A stretch of 64,000 nt of DNA. Origin: Flavobacteriaceae bacterium UBA3339 (lineage in GTDB: Bacteria > Bacteroidota > Bacteroidia > Flavobacteriales > Flavobacteriaceae). This document shows, piece by piece, positions 27,714-36,408 of this stretch. The notes beneath the pieces are model-generated. The model was not told the DNA's origin and made no database searches. It saw only the letters and a program-made list of their open reading frames with translations. The stretch spans positions 5,870 through 69,869 of the forward strand of contig DERN01000007.1 of NCBI GenBank assembly GCA_002360925.1, read 5' to 3'. The first letter of the stretch is position 1, and each line of letters begins with the position of its first letter. The translations under genes and the position numbers were made by a program.

Positions 27714-28784
27714 TTATATTTTTACTGTCCATCCAAACGGATCTTCAGCCAATTTGTTTTGTAGTTTTGTTAAACCGTTTTTCAATTGTAAAGCAAACGA
27801 ATCTTCATCAGCCACATCTGGCAATTGAAAATATTCATCTTTATAAGCAAAACCTTCGATTTGGTTAACAACAGCAGCTGTTCCTGCTCCGAAAATTTCT
27901 TTTAAACTTCCGTTTTTAGCAGCTTCTACGATTTCTTCAACTTTTACCGGACGAACTTCGAATTTAAATCCTAAATTTTCTCCCAATTGAATTAAACTTT
28001 TACGTGTAACTCCATCCAAAATTCTGTCTGAAGTTGGCGCTGTATATAACGTATCGTTAATTCTAAAGAAAACATTCATTGTTCCAGATTCTTCTAAATG
28101 TGTATGTGTAGAATCTGTCCAAATTACTTGATTAAAACCTGCTTCTTGAGCTAATTTGGTTGGATAGAATTGTGCAGAATAGTTTCCTGCAGCTTTTGCA
28201 GCTCCAATTCCTCCGTTTGCAGCACGACTGTAATAATCTGCGATTTGAACTTTGATTTTTCCTGAATAATATGATTTTGCAGGAGATAATAAAATACAGA
28301 ATAAGAATTCGTTAGAAGGACTTGCGATTACACCTGCTTCGGTTGCAATCATAAAAGGGCGGATATATAAAGAATTTCCTAAACCTTTACGAACCCATTC
28401 TTTTTCTACTTTTAATAATTCAATCAATCCGCCAATGAAACGAGTTTCGTCTATTGCAGGCATTGCCAAACGGATTGCAGATTTATTCATTCTTTCGAAA
28501 TTTTGATCTGGTCTAAACAACCAAACATCTTCGTTGTCGTCTTTATACGCTTTCATTCCTTCAAAAATCGCTTGTCCGTAGTGGAAAACACGCGCCGAAG
28601 GATCTAAAGTTAAAGGTGCATAAGGTTTGATTTCTAAATCTTGCCAAGCTCCGTTTTTATATTCACAAACCAACATATGATCAGTGAATTTTGCTCCAAA
28701 TTTTAAATCTTCGAAATCAAAAGTGTCGATTTTTGAAGTCGCTACTTTTGTCAATTTTAAATTATTTAAAATGTCTAAATCCAT
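27714..28784 (-). CDS. ilvE: Branched-chain amino acid aminotransferase
   Basis: The 356-residue fold type IV PLP enzyme interconverts Leu, Ile and Val with their 2-oxo acids. The PLP lysine is in AAKAAGNYS. Other family signatures are FHYGQAIFEGMKAY, YIRPFMIATE and the HLEESGTMNVFF stretch containing the family glutamate. It is monocistronic, with its own terminator. Confidence 0.95.
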   Translation of the reverse strand: MDLDILNNLKLTKVATSKIDTFDFEDLKFGAKFTDHMLVCEYKNGAWQDLEIKPYAPLTLDPSARVFHYGQAIFEGMKAYKDDNEDVWLFRPDQNFERMNKSAIRLAMPAIDETRFIGGLIELLKVEKEWVRKGLGNSLYIRPFMIATEAGVIASPSNEFLFCILLSPAKSYYSGKIKVQIADYYSRAANGGIGAAKAAGNYSAQFYPTKLAQEAGFNQVIWTDSTHTHLEESGTMNVFFRINDTLYTAPTSDRILDGVTRKSLIQLGENLGFKFEVRPVKVEEIVEAAKNGSLKEIFGAGTAAVVNQIEGFAYKDEYFQLPDVADEDSFALQLKNGLTKLQNKLAEDPFGWTVKI

Positions 28785-28957
28785 TTCTTTTATTATTGTT
28801 CTTAAAATAAGTTACGTTGTTGTTGATGCAAATGTAGAAAAATAAAACTTTATGAACTAAGATTTTTGTTTTGAATATCTTAAGACACTTATGAACTTGT
28901 ATTGCGAAAAAGTAGTTTTTTCACTCTCAAAAAAACATATAATATAATTTGGATAGC

Positions 28958-28965
28958 TATCTTTG
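28958..28965 (+). promoter_or_regulatory. -7 element of the lipoprotein/mnmD operon
   Basis: TATCTTTG lies 20 bases before the ATG at 28985. It makes an earlier in-frame ATG at 28949 unlikely to be the start. Confidence 0.55.
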
Positions 28966-28984
28966 TCTAAACAAACTGATTTTT

Positions 28985-29500
28985 ATGAAAAAAACAATCG
29001 TATTTTTTGCAATGCTAACTTTATCTGTAGCTTGTAAAAAAGAGAATAATTCTCAAAATGAAACTCAAACTGAAATAAAAGACACTTTAACGTATCAAAG
29101 TTTTGGAGAAAATATTACTTCAGACGAAACTCTTTCTAAAGAAGAAATGTTGGCTAAATATGAAAACATGAAAGCCGGAGATACTTTACAGGTGAAATTT
29201 GCTTCGAATATTAATACTACTTGTAAGAAAAAAGGTTGTTGGATGACTTTAAAACTTCCTAATGAACAAGAAGCTTTTGTGAAATTTAAAGATTACGCTT
29301 TTTTTGTACCAAAAGAAGGAGCCGAAAATCATAAAGCAATTGTTTCGGGAAAAGCATTTATTGAAGAAACTTCGGTTGATGATTTAAAGCATGAAGCAAA
29401 AGACGCAGGAAAATCTCAAGAAGAAATCGATAAAATTATCGAACCAATAAAGAATTATCGTTTTATGGCAGACGGAGTTTTAATTGCAGATAATCAGTAA
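28985..29500 (+). CDS. DUF4920-type lipoprotein
   Basis: The 171-residue product has a signal peptide with lipobox (LSVACKK). The domain contains TCKKKGCWM near residue 75, the typical feature of DUF4920 proteins, whose role is unknown. It is the first gene of a tight operon: its stop overlaps the next start (TAATG at 29498-29502). The context with a CxxCH-bearing lipoprotein suggests a periplasmic redox or metal role, which is inference only. Confidence 0.8.
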   Translation: MKKTIVFFAMLTLSVACKKENNSQNETQTEIKDTLTYQSFGENITSDETLSKEEMLAKYENMKAGDTLQVKFASNINTTCKKKGCWMTLKLPNEQEAFVKFKDYAFFVPKEGAENHKAIVSGKAFIEETSVDDLKHEAKDAGKSQEEIDKIIEPIKNYRFMADGVLIADNQ

Positions 29501-29952
29501 TGAAAAAATTAGTTATTGCTTTTTTAGGCTTGTTTTTGTTGATTTCTTGCAACGAAAAAGCTGATTTAAAAACTGCTGAAATAAAAACCCAAACAGACTC
29601 TTTAAAAAACAAGAAGTTTCAGATGTACGAAATGTCGGAAATGGCATCGCTTATGGAACAAATGTTTGCTTACAACACGCAGCTTAAAGAACGTATTTTA
29701 AATAACGAAGATTTAGGAACGTATCCTGTTTTTTTCGATAGACTACATACAGTAGTTTTAACAGATTCTTCAGATCGAGATGCTTTTTTTAACGATCAGG
29801 CATTTAAATTTATCGAAGCTCAACAGTTGATTTATGAAGAATCGACTGATACAAAAAAACAATTTAACGAAATGGTTCAACAATGTTTAGATTGTCATTC
29901 TAAAAAATGTGGCGGACCAATTCCACGAATCAAAAAATTACTTATTCCATAA
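29500..29952 (+). CDS. Lipoprotein with a CxxCH haem-type motif
   Basis: The 150-residue protein starts with a signal peptide and lipobox (LLISCNEK). Near the C-terminus it carries CLDCHSKKCGGP, in which CxxCH is the c-type haem attachment motif. The rest is helical, as in small monohaem cytochromes. No distal methionine can be assigned with confidence. It overlaps the preceding gene by TAATG and ends one base before mnmD. Confidence 0.75.
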   Translation: MKKLVIAFLGLFLLISCNEKADLKTAEIKTQTDSLKNKKFQMYEMSEMASLMEQMFAYNTQLKERILNNEDLGTYPVFFDRLHTVVLTDSSDRDAFFNDQAFKFIEAQQLIYEESTDTKKQFNEMVQQCLDCHSKKCGGPIPRIKKLLIP

Positions 29953-29953
29953 A

Positions 29954-30610
29954 ATGAAACGTAAAATTATTGTAACAAGCGATGGTTCTAGCTCGCTTTT
30001 TGTCGAGGAATTAGGAGAAACTTATCATTCACGTCATGGTGCTGTTCAAGAATCGATTCATGTTTACATTAAAAACGGACTTAGTTTAATTGAAAAAACT
30101 GAAATAGATGTATTAGAATTTGGTTTTGGAACCGGACTTAATGCTTTATTAACCGAAGAATACGCCGAGAAAAATAATCTAAAAATTTGTTATGAAACGG
30201 TTGAAGCATTTCCTTTAGAAAAAGAAGAATATGAACTGTTGAATTACGGAGATTTGATTAAAACTTCGATTCCTTTCAATCAATTTCACGAAATACCCTG
30301 GAATAAATCGCAAAGATTAACAGAGCGTTTTTCTATTATAAAACATCATAAAACAATAGAATTATTTTCTACCGAAAAGAAGTTTGATATTATTTATTTC
30401 GACGTTTTTGGTTATGATTTTCAACCTGAATTATGGAGCAAAGATATTTTTCAAAAAGCTTACAATTACTTAAAACCAAACGGATTATTAGTTACTTACG
30501 CTTGCAAAGGCATTGTAAATAAAACGTTGAAAAGTTTAGGTTTTAAAATTCACAAATTAGAAGGTCCGCCAGGAAAAAGAGAAATGACTTTAGCTGTTAA
30601 AAAAATGTAA
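29954..30610 (+). CDS. mnmD: tRNA U34 5-methylaminomethyl methyltransferase domain protein
   Basis: The 218-residue SAM-dependent methyltransferase corresponds to the MnmC2 domain alone, called MnmD when free-standing. It has DVLEFGFGTGLNALL as the SAM-binding loop, the YFDVFGYDFQPELW segment and the PPGKREM C-terminal motif. It completes mnm5(s2)U34 in tRNA anticodons. The ATG at 29954 follows the previous stop by one base. The oxidoreductase half found in enterobacterial MnmC is absent. Confidence 0.88.
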   Translation: MKRKIIVTSDGSSSLFVEELGETYHSRHGAVQESIHVYIKNGLSLIEKTEIDVLEFGFGTGLNALLTEEYAEKNNLKICYETVEAFPLEKEEYELLNYGDLIKTSIPFNQFHEIPWNKSQRLTERFSIIKHHKTIELFSTEKKFDIIYFDVFGYDFQPELWSKDIFQKAYNYLKPNGLLVTYACKGIVNKTLKSLGFKIHKLEGPPGKREMTLAVKKM

Positions 30611-30662
30611 ATTAATTTTTAAACAGTTACAAGTTGTTTATTTTTACAAAAATCGTTTGATT

Positions 30663-30851
30663 ATGACCGACCGTTTAAAACACACTATAAAAGTTCTAGA
30701 AAAAGTAAGTTTCAGCAAAGATCTTTTTGTAAAAGAAGTCACAAAAGCTTTAGATATTCTTTTACCTTATGAAATTGAAAAATTAAAAGAGTGGATTACT
30801 AATTTCACCAAAAATAAAGCTGATTTCGAAGAAGTTTTAGTGTACGTATAA
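30663..30851 (+). CDS. Small hypothetical protein (62 aa)
   Basis: The short, charged helical product (RLKHTIKVLEKVSFSKDLF at its start) has no membrane or signal segment. An in-frame TTG two codons upstream is possible. A terminator follows immediately. No function is recognised. Confidence 0.55.
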   Translation: MTDRLKHTIKVLEKVSFSKDLFVKEVTKALDILLPYEIEKLKEWITNFTKNKADFEEVLVYV

Positions 30852-30856
30852 AAAGA

Positions 30857-30884
30857 AGGATGGAGTTATCTCCATCCTTTTTAA
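30857..30884. terminator. Bidirectional terminator before oxyR
   Basis: AAGGATGGAG / CTCCATCCTT stem with loop TTAT and a T-run lies between the 62-aa gene and the convergent oxyR gene, overlapping the oxyR stop region. Confidence 0.8.
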
Positions 30885-31822
30885 TTTCTATGCAACTTTG
30901 GACTTATAATTTCTACATCCTGAAAAGCGATTGCTCCACGTACAACTCCTGAAATGGAAGAACGTAAAGCTTCAATAATATGCATTTTTAATTCGCTTTT
31001 GGAAAAAATCAGACTTACTTCTCTAGAAGGTTTTGGATCTTGAAAAGGAATCAGATTTTTCTTATCTTTTTCGTTTAAATTCAATGTGTGTAAATACGGA
31101 AGCAATGTTACTCCCAAACCTTCGTTCGATAAGCGAATTAAAGTTTCAAAACTTCCCGAAGTTAATTCAAAACCATGCGAAGGTTCTAATTTCGAAGCTT
31201 TACAGATGTTTAAAATCCCGTTTGTAAAACAATGTCCGTCCTGCAATAACAAAATATCATTTATATTCAAATCAGTTGGAGAAAGCTCTTCAATTCCTTC
31301 TCTAAATTCCGATGGAAAATAACCAACAAAAGGTTCATAATACAAAACAATCTCTTTTAAATTCGGTTCATTTAAAGGTGTTGCAGCAATTGCAGCATCT
31401 AATTGTCCTTTTTGTAAACGATTGATTATTTCTTCCGTATTATGTTCTTCTACAATCAATTTTACTTTTGGATATTTCTTGATAAAATTCTTTAAAAACA
31501 TCGGTAAAAGTGTCGGCATAATCGTAGGAATGATTCCAATTTTAAATTCTCCGCCAATAAATCCTTTTTGTTGTTCTACAATATCTTTTATTCGATCGGC
31601 TTCGTTTACAATGCTTTTTGCTTGTTCTACAATCTTCTTCCCTACTTCGGTTAATTGAATCGGTTTTTTATTTCGATCAAATATTTTTATATCCAATTCT
31701 TCTTCCAACTTCTGAATTTGCATACTTAAAGTTGGCTGTGTAACAAAGCATTTTTCGGCGGCTAACGTAAAGTTTTGATATTCGGCAACCGCTAATATAT
31801 AATGTAATTGGGTTATAGTCAT
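30881..31822 (-). CDS. oxyR: LysR-type peroxide sensor OxyR
   Basis: The 313-residue regulator has an N-terminal LysR helix-turn-helix (TLAAEKCFVTQPTLSMQIQK). In the ligand domain it carries two cysteines at about residues 198 and 207 (DGHC and NICK), with the same 8-residue spacing as the peroxide-sensing pair of E. coli OxyR. It is expected to form a disulfide on contact with H2O2 and activate defence genes. It is divergent from dps with a dyad-rich spacer. Confidence 0.92.
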   Translation of the reverse strand: MTITQLHYILAVAEYQNFTLAAEKCFVTQPTLSMQIQKLEEELDIKIFDRNKKPIQLTEVGKKIVEQAKSIVNEADRIKDIVEQQKGFIGGEFKIGIIPTIMPTLLPMFLKNFIKKYPKVKLIVEEHNTEEIINRLQKGQLDAAIAATPLNEPNLKEIVLYYEPFVGYFPSEFREGIEELSPTDLNINDILLLQDGHCFTNGILNICKASKLEPSHGFELTSGSFETLIRLSNEGLGVTLLPYLHTLNLNEKDKKNLIPFQDPKPSREVSLIFSKSELKMHIIEALRSSISGVVRGAIAFQDVEIISPKLHRN

Positions 31823-31842
31823 GGCAAAAAGATTTTAACTAT

Positions 31843-31882
31843 GATAGCATTAGAACTATCGATAATATTTATACAAATATCG
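31843..31882. promoter_or_regulatory. Putative OxyR operator between oxyR and dps
   Basis: Two dyads sit side by side: GATAG-N8-CTATC (31843-31860) and CGATA-N13-TATCG (31860-31882). The ATAG/CTAT half-sites resemble the OxyR consensus, though spacing is not exact. The position just upstream of the dps -7 element suits activation. Confidence 0.5.
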
Positions 31883-31894
31883 TGCAATTATTCG

Positions 31895-31902
31895 TAAATT
31901 TG
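31895..31902 (+). promoter_or_regulatory. dps -7 promoter element
   Basis: TAAATTTG matches TAnnTTTG, 25 bases before the dps ATG. Confidence 0.55.
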
Positions 31903-31926
31903 ATAGTGAATTAAAAAAAAAAGATC

Positions 31927-32391
31927 ATGAATATTTTAGGTTTACCAGAAAAAGAAACAAGAGAAAACATTGAATTGTTAAACGTTTTATTAGCAAATTT
32001 TCAAGTGTATTATCAAAACTTAAGAGGATTACATTGGAATATTAGAGGAAAACGCTTTTTTGAATTACATGTGAAATTTGAAGAATTGTACAATCAATCG
32101 CAATTAAGAATCGACGAAATTGCCGAGCGCGTTTTAACTTTAGGCGGAACTCCGTTACACACGTTTGAAGATTATATTGGAAAAAACAAACTTCAAATCG
32201 GGAAAAATATTACGCAAGATGATTCGGCTGTAGAATTGATTATTAAATCATTAACCGCTTTGCTAACCATTGAAAGAGAAATTTTAGAAAAATCGAGCGA
32301 AATCAATGACGAAGGAACTAATTCTATGATGAGTGATTTAATCACTGAACAAGAAAAAGACATTTGGATGATGCGTGCATTTTTAGGATAA
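31927..32391 (+). CDS. dps: Dps family ferritin-like DNA-protection protein
   Basis: The 154-residue four-helix protein forms 12-subunit cages that oxidise Fe(II) with H2O2 and shield DNA. Inter-subunit ferroxidase residues are visible: His in LHWNIRG near residue 36 and the Glu/Asp set in FEELYNQSQLRIDEIAERV. Length and order match Dps. It lies divergent to oxyR with a candidate operator between them, so peroxide induction is expected. Confidence 0.93.
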   Translation: MNILGLPEKETRENIELLNVLLANFQVYYQNLRGLHWNIRGKRFFELHVKFEELYNQSQLRIDEIAERVLTLGGTPLHTFEDYIGKNKLQIGKNITQDDSAVELIIKSLTALLTIEREILEKSSEINDEGTNSMMSDLITEQEKDIWMMRAFLG

Positions 32392-32392
32392 T

Positions 32393-32430
32393 AAAAAAAG
32401 AGGTTTTTAAAAACCTCTTTTTTATTTTTA
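32393..32430 (+). terminator. Intrinsic terminator after dps
   Basis: AAAAAAAGAGGTTTTT pairs with its complement and is followed by T-rich sequence. Confidence 0.8.
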
Positions 32431-32494
32431 TCATCTTGTCTTTAATTAAGAATAATCTATTTTAGATCCTTCATTTTGAAAGACAATTTCTCTT

Positions 32495-33613
32495 TTAGTT
32501 ATTCAACATAACTGGCATTACCAACATTGTAACTACTTCGCCTTCGTCTAATCCGTCTACCGGAGTTAAAATCCCTGCGCGATTTGGTAACGACATTTCT
32601 AACTGAATTTCATCCGATTGTAAATTCGTCAACATTTCGGTTAAGAAACGTGAATTGAATCCAATTTGCATATCATCTCCTTGGTAATCACACGTTAAAC
32701 GCTCGTCTGCTTTGTTTGAATAATCAATATCTTCGGCAGAAATGTTTAATTCCGTACCTGCAATTTTTAAACGAATTTGGTGCGTTGTTTTGTTAGCATA
32801 AATTGCAACACGACGAACCGAACTTAAAAACTGTGTACGAGAAATAATCAATTTATTTGGATTTTCTTTTGGAATTACCGCTTCATAATTCGGATATTTC
32901 CCATCGATCAATCTACAAACCAATGTATAATTGTCAAAACTGAACATCGCGTTAGAATCGTTATATTCGATCGTTACAACCGAATCCGAAGTTGCCAAAA
33001 TATTCTTTAAAATATTTAAAGGTTTTTTAGGCATAATAAAATTAGCTTCGGCAGAACTTGTAATATCTGTTCTAGAATATTTCACTAATTTATGCGCATC
33101 GGTTGCTACAAAAATAACTCCTGTTGGCGCAAACTGAAAATAAACTCCAGACATAACCGGACGTAAATCGTCGTTTCCGGCAGCAAAAATTGTTTTACTA
33201 ATTGCTGTTTGTAAAATTTCAGCTACAATCTCCGTTTTAGAAGGATCTTCTAATTGTTCTGCTTTTGGGAATTCTTCGCCTGGTAAATAAGCCAAAACGT
33301 ATTTTCCTAAATCAGAACTGATTTCGATTGTGTTATTTTCTTTTACCGTAAACGTTAAAGGTTGTTCGGGAAATGTTTTTAAGGTTTCTAATAACAAACG
33401 TGCCGGAACTGCAATTGAACCTTCGCTTGTTGATTCGATCTCTAAAGTAGCCGACATCGTTGTTTCTAAATCCGAAGCCGATACTTTTAGCTGATTTTGA
33501 TCAAGTTCAAATAAAAAATTGTCAAGAATGTGTAAAGTGTTATTACTGTTAATTACACTTCCCAAAACTTGTAATTGTTTCAATAAATACGAGCTCGATA
33601 CTATAAATTTCAT
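32495..33613 (-). CDS. dnaN: DNA polymerase III sliding clamp (beta)
   Basis: The 372-residue clamp has the three repeated clamp domains and begins MKFIVSSSYLLKQLQ, the usual Bacteroidota N-terminus. An ATG four codons upstream (33625) is also in frame. The C-terminus ends in MLVMPVMLNN, matching the conserved MPM-type end. It tethers the replicative polymerase to DNA. It is away from dnaA here and has its own -7 element. Confidence 0.95.
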   Translation of the reverse strand: MKFIVSSSYLLKQLQVLGSVINSNNTLHILDNFLFELDQNQLKVSASDLETTMSATLEIESTSEGSIAVPARLLLETLKTFPEQPLTFTVKENNTIEISSDLGKYVLAYLPGEEFPKAEQLEDPSKTEIVAEILQTAISKTIFAAGNDDLRPVMSGVYFQFAPTGVIFVATDAHKLVKYSRTDITSSAEANFIMPKKPLNILKNILATSDSVVTIEYNDSNAMFSFDNYTLVCRLIDGKYPNYEAVIPKENPNKLIISRTQFLSSVRRVAIYANKTTHQIRLKIAGTELNISAEDIDYSNKADERLTCDYQGDDMQIGFNSRFLTEMLTNLQSDEIQLEMSLPNRAGILTPVDGLDEGEVVTMLVMPVMLNN

Positions 33614-33630
33614 AGATTCTTTCATTAATA

Positions 33631-33647
33631 TCTCCGATTAGGAGATG
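33631..33647 (-). promoter_or_regulatory. Leader hairpin upstream of dnaN
   Basis: The dnaN leader RNA can form ATCTCC / GGAGAT with a 5-base loop. The 3' arm holds the only purine-rich GGAG near the upstream ATG at 33625. It may influence start choice, but this is inference. Confidence 0.35.
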
Positions 33648-33653
33648 TTTTTA

Positions 33654-33661
33654 CAAATATA
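33654..33661 (-). promoter_or_regulatory. dnaN -7 promoter element
   Basis: The minus strand reads TATATTTG, 28 to 40 bases before the two possible dnaN starts. Confidence 0.55.
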
Positions 33662-33687
33662 TTTTTTTTAAACCGAAATAAAAAACT

Positions 33688-35373
33688 TTATTTGGCGTAT
33701 TTCTTTTTACGCAGATAAGTGAAAATCAATCCAAAAATCGCTAAAACCAAAAGTGGCAATCCAACTACAATAGTTCTAATCTTGTTATAATCGGCATACA
33801 CTTTTTCTTTATCCAATAAAGGCAATTTCACCTCTTTAGTTCGTAAGTTAATCAATCCGTTATCGTCTAACAAATAGTTTACAGAATTCATTAAAAACTC
33901 TTTATTTCCGTACAACATATTTGTCCATTTATCGTAACCCAATTCTAAAGGCTGCTGATTTTGATCTAACTGATTTCTATTGATATCTCCATCCGAAATT
34001 ACAATCATTTTCGTAGGTTTTCCTTCTGTAATATATCCGTCGATTTTAAACGGAATAACTCTATTTTTATAAACCGAAGTGAACGATCCTTCTAACAAAA
34101 CCGCTAACGGAATGGGTTGCATGGTTTTTGCTTTTTGCGGATCGATTGGCGGCTCATTCACAACCTGACCCAAACTTACAACAGACGGAGTTCCGATTTT
34201 TGTAGCATAAGGCGACGATGATAAAAGAATTGTTTTTTTGATATTATTCTTTAACGTGTCGATACTATTTGCGAAATCGAATTTTACGCCTTCGATATTT
34301 TTAACAATGGGATGATTGGAAGAACTTAATGCCGAAGGAGCAAATTTCCAATTAAACGTTTCGTAAATCGTTTCACTTCCTTCTTGACCAACAGCTAGTT
34401 TAATTGGTGATCCAATTTCGTCTTTCACTAAATCAGGATTTACGCGAACACCATATTTAAATAATAGTTCGACTAAACTTTGATCTTTTGGATAAGCCAA
34501 CATTTCACCCGTTTTATTGTACAAACTATCCATATCGGCTTGCACATTATCTAACATCCAAATCGATTTTCCGCCATTCATTACAAACTGATCCAAAACT
34601 TCAATCTGATTTTCATCGAAAGGTTTTGTTGGTTTTGTAATAATTGCCAAATCGTATTGTTGCAAATCTTTCAAGGTTTTTTGCGGATTTGTCGCAACGC
34701 TGTCTAATGTAAACGGCGCAATATAATAATGGTCGCGCAAGCTTCGTAAAAAGTCAGCAATATATAAATCGTTCGGTTCGCCAATTCCTTTAATAATGGC
34801 AATTTTTTTCGATTTCTCGGTTGTAATTCTATTAATTGCTTCCGAAACAGCGTATTCTAAATGCTGAACCGAAGCTGCTATTTTTTCTTCGGTCGAAGCG
34901 GTAAAAGCACTTTTAAGCAATTGAATTTTCGCTTGTTTTTCTCCGCTTGTTGCAATTGCCCACGGAAAAACCATTTCTTGCGTTTGTTTTCCTTTGTCGT
35001 TTACCGTAATATTAATCGGTTTCATTCCGTTAACGAAAAGCTGTTCTGCCATTTGTTTCATATCCTTTTCGTTCTCTAACGGATTTACAAAAACGAAATT
35101 TACATTTCCGTTATAAGCCTGAAATTCTTCTAAAAGCTGTTTGGTTTCGGTTTGTAGTTTTCGGAATTCAGCAGGAAAATTTCCTTCTAAATAAACTTCG
35201 ATAAACAAAGGAGCTTCAACGTTTTTTAGAATATTCTTCGTTGTTTCGGATAACGTATAGCGTTTATCTGCCGTTAAATCGAATCGATGAAAAACATAAT
35301 TTCCTGCAATATTAATTGCGATTAATCCTAAAACTAATCCTAAAAACGCTTTTAAACTTTTTGAACTTTTCAT
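33688..35373 (-). CDS. gldG: Gliding motility ABC transporter component GldG
   Basis: The 561-residue protein has an N-terminal membrane helix (about residues 9-27), a large periplasmic part of the GldG/IFT52-like ABC-associated type, and a C-terminal helix (about 532-552). It works with GldA (ATPase) and GldF (permease), which flavobacterial genetics links to gliding. The substrate is unknown. Its ATG overlaps the gldF stop as TAATG, showing translational coupling. gldA is not in the window, as usual for the group. Confidence 0.92.
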   Translation of the reverse strand: MKSSKSLKAFLGLVLGLIAINIAGNYVFHRFDLTADKRYTLSETTKNILKNVEAPLFIEVYLEGNFPAEFRKLQTETKQLLEEFQAYNGNVNFVFVNPLENEKDMKQMAEQLFVNGMKPINITVNDKGKQTQEMVFPWAIATSGEKQAKIQLLKSAFTASTEEKIAASVQHLEYAVSEAINRITTEKSKKIAIIKGIGEPNDLYIADFLRSLRDHYYIAPFTLDSVATNPQKTLKDLQQYDLAIITKPTKPFDENQIEVLDQFVMNGGKSIWMLDNVQADMDSLYNKTGEMLAYPKDQSLVELLFKYGVRVNPDLVKDEIGSPIKLAVGQEGSETIYETFNWKFAPSALSSSNHPIVKNIEGVKFDFANSIDTLKNNIKKTILLSSSPYATKIGTPSVVSLGQVVNEPPIDPQKAKTMQPIPLAVLLEGSFTSVYKNRVIPFKIDGYITEGKPTKMIVISDGDINRNQLDQNQQPLELGYDKWTNMLYGNKEFLMNSVNYLLDDNGLINLRTKEVKLPLLDKEKVYADYNKIRTIVVGLPLLVLAIFGLIFTYLRKKKYAK

Positions 35374-36098
35374 TATTTACGAACGTTTTTAAGGTTAAAC
35401 ATTGTCGCGCTTAAAAAGAAAAACGAAACCGAAATAAAGTAAATCAAGTCACGCGTATCTAAAACACCTCGACTTATACTTTTAAAATGATAATTCATTC
35501 CGATTTTTTCGATCAATGAAGCAAAAGGTTTTACGAATTCTGCCAATTGATCGAAGCCCAAATACAAAACAAAACAAATAATGACAGCCAAAATAAAAGC
35601 TACAATTTGATTATCGGAAAGCGACGAACAAAAAATCCCGACGCTTGTATAAGCTGCTATTAAAAACAACAATCCCAAATACGAACCTAAAGTGCTTCCT
35701 AAATCCATATTCCCTTGCGGATATCCGTACGGATTTAAAACAAAAATGTATAAAAGTGTTGGTAAAATTGCGATAATCACTAATAAAAAAGCACCGAAAA
35801 ATTTGCCACTTACAATTTGCCACAAACTTAAAGGTTTGGTTACCAAAAGCTCTATCGTTCCTTGTTTACGTTCGTCCGAAATACTTTTCATCGTAATTGC
35901 CGGAATCAGCAATAATAAAACCAAAGGTGCTAATTGAAAAAACGGAGCCAAATCGTTGTATCCGCTTTGAAGAATGTTATATTGTCCGTCGAAAATCCAT
36001 AGAAATAAACCGTTTAAAACTAAAAAAACGGCAATAACTAAATATCCGATTAAAGAACCAAAAAACGATTTGATTTCTCTTACTAAAATTGCTTTCAT
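35373..36098 (-). CDS. gldF: Gliding motility ABC transporter permease GldF
   Basis: The 241-residue ABC-2 type permease has six predicted membrane helices. The conserved stretch SDERKQGTIELLVTKPLSLWQIVSGKF after helix 2 (about residues 74-100, shown here only by its ends SDERKQG and GKF) is typical of the family. It forms a complex with GldG, to which it is coupled by overlap. It starts one base after a monooxygenase-like gene on the same strand. Confidence 0.92.
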   Translation of the reverse strand: MKAILVREIKSFFGSLIGYLVIAVFLVLNGLFLWIFDGQYNILQSGYNDLAPFFQLAPLVLLLLIPAITMKSISDERKQGTIELLVTKPLSLWQIVSGKFFGAFLLVIIAILPTLLYIFVLNPYGYPQGNMDLGSTLGSYLGLLFLIAAYTSVGIFCSSLSDNQIVAFILAVIICFVLYLGFDQLAEFVKPFASLIEKIGMNYHFKSISRGVLDTRDLIYFISVSFFFLSATMFNLKNVRK

Positions 36099-36099
36099 A

Positions 36100-36396
36100 T
36101 TACGGCAACGAAACTAATTTATCTACACTCCACGCTTGCGGTTTATCGTTAAAAAACGCTTTGGTATACGTCCAAACTTCTTTAAAAAGATCCGAATGTC
36201 GGTAATTTTCCAAATCGCTTTCTTCATTCCAAACCGAATAGGTAAAAATGATTTCCGGATTGTTTTTATCTTGATAAAGTTCTAAAAAATTATTTCCTGG
36301 ATAATTTCGAATTTGATCCTTCACTGTGTGAAAATGTTCTAAAAAAACCGGAATCTTATCCTCATGAAAACTCATTTTTACAATTCTAATAAACAT
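36100..36396 (-). CDS. ABM-domain quinol monooxygenase-like protein
   Basis: The 98-residue dimeric alpha-beta barrel protein has the usual FIRIVKMSF first strand, FLELYQD in the middle and VWNEESDLENYRHSDLF before the final helix. Such antibiotic biosynthesis monooxygenase domains act on quinols or merely bind small ligands. A start at MSF (seven codons in) is possible. It lies in one tight strand-sharing group with gldF. Confidence 0.78.
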   Translation of the reverse strand: MFIRIVKMSFHEDKIPVFLEHFHTVKDQIRNYPGNNFLELYQDKNNPEIIFTYSVWNEESDLENYRHSDLFKEVWTYTKAFFNDKPQAWSVDKLVSLP

Positions 36397-36408
36397 ATTT
36401 TCAATATT

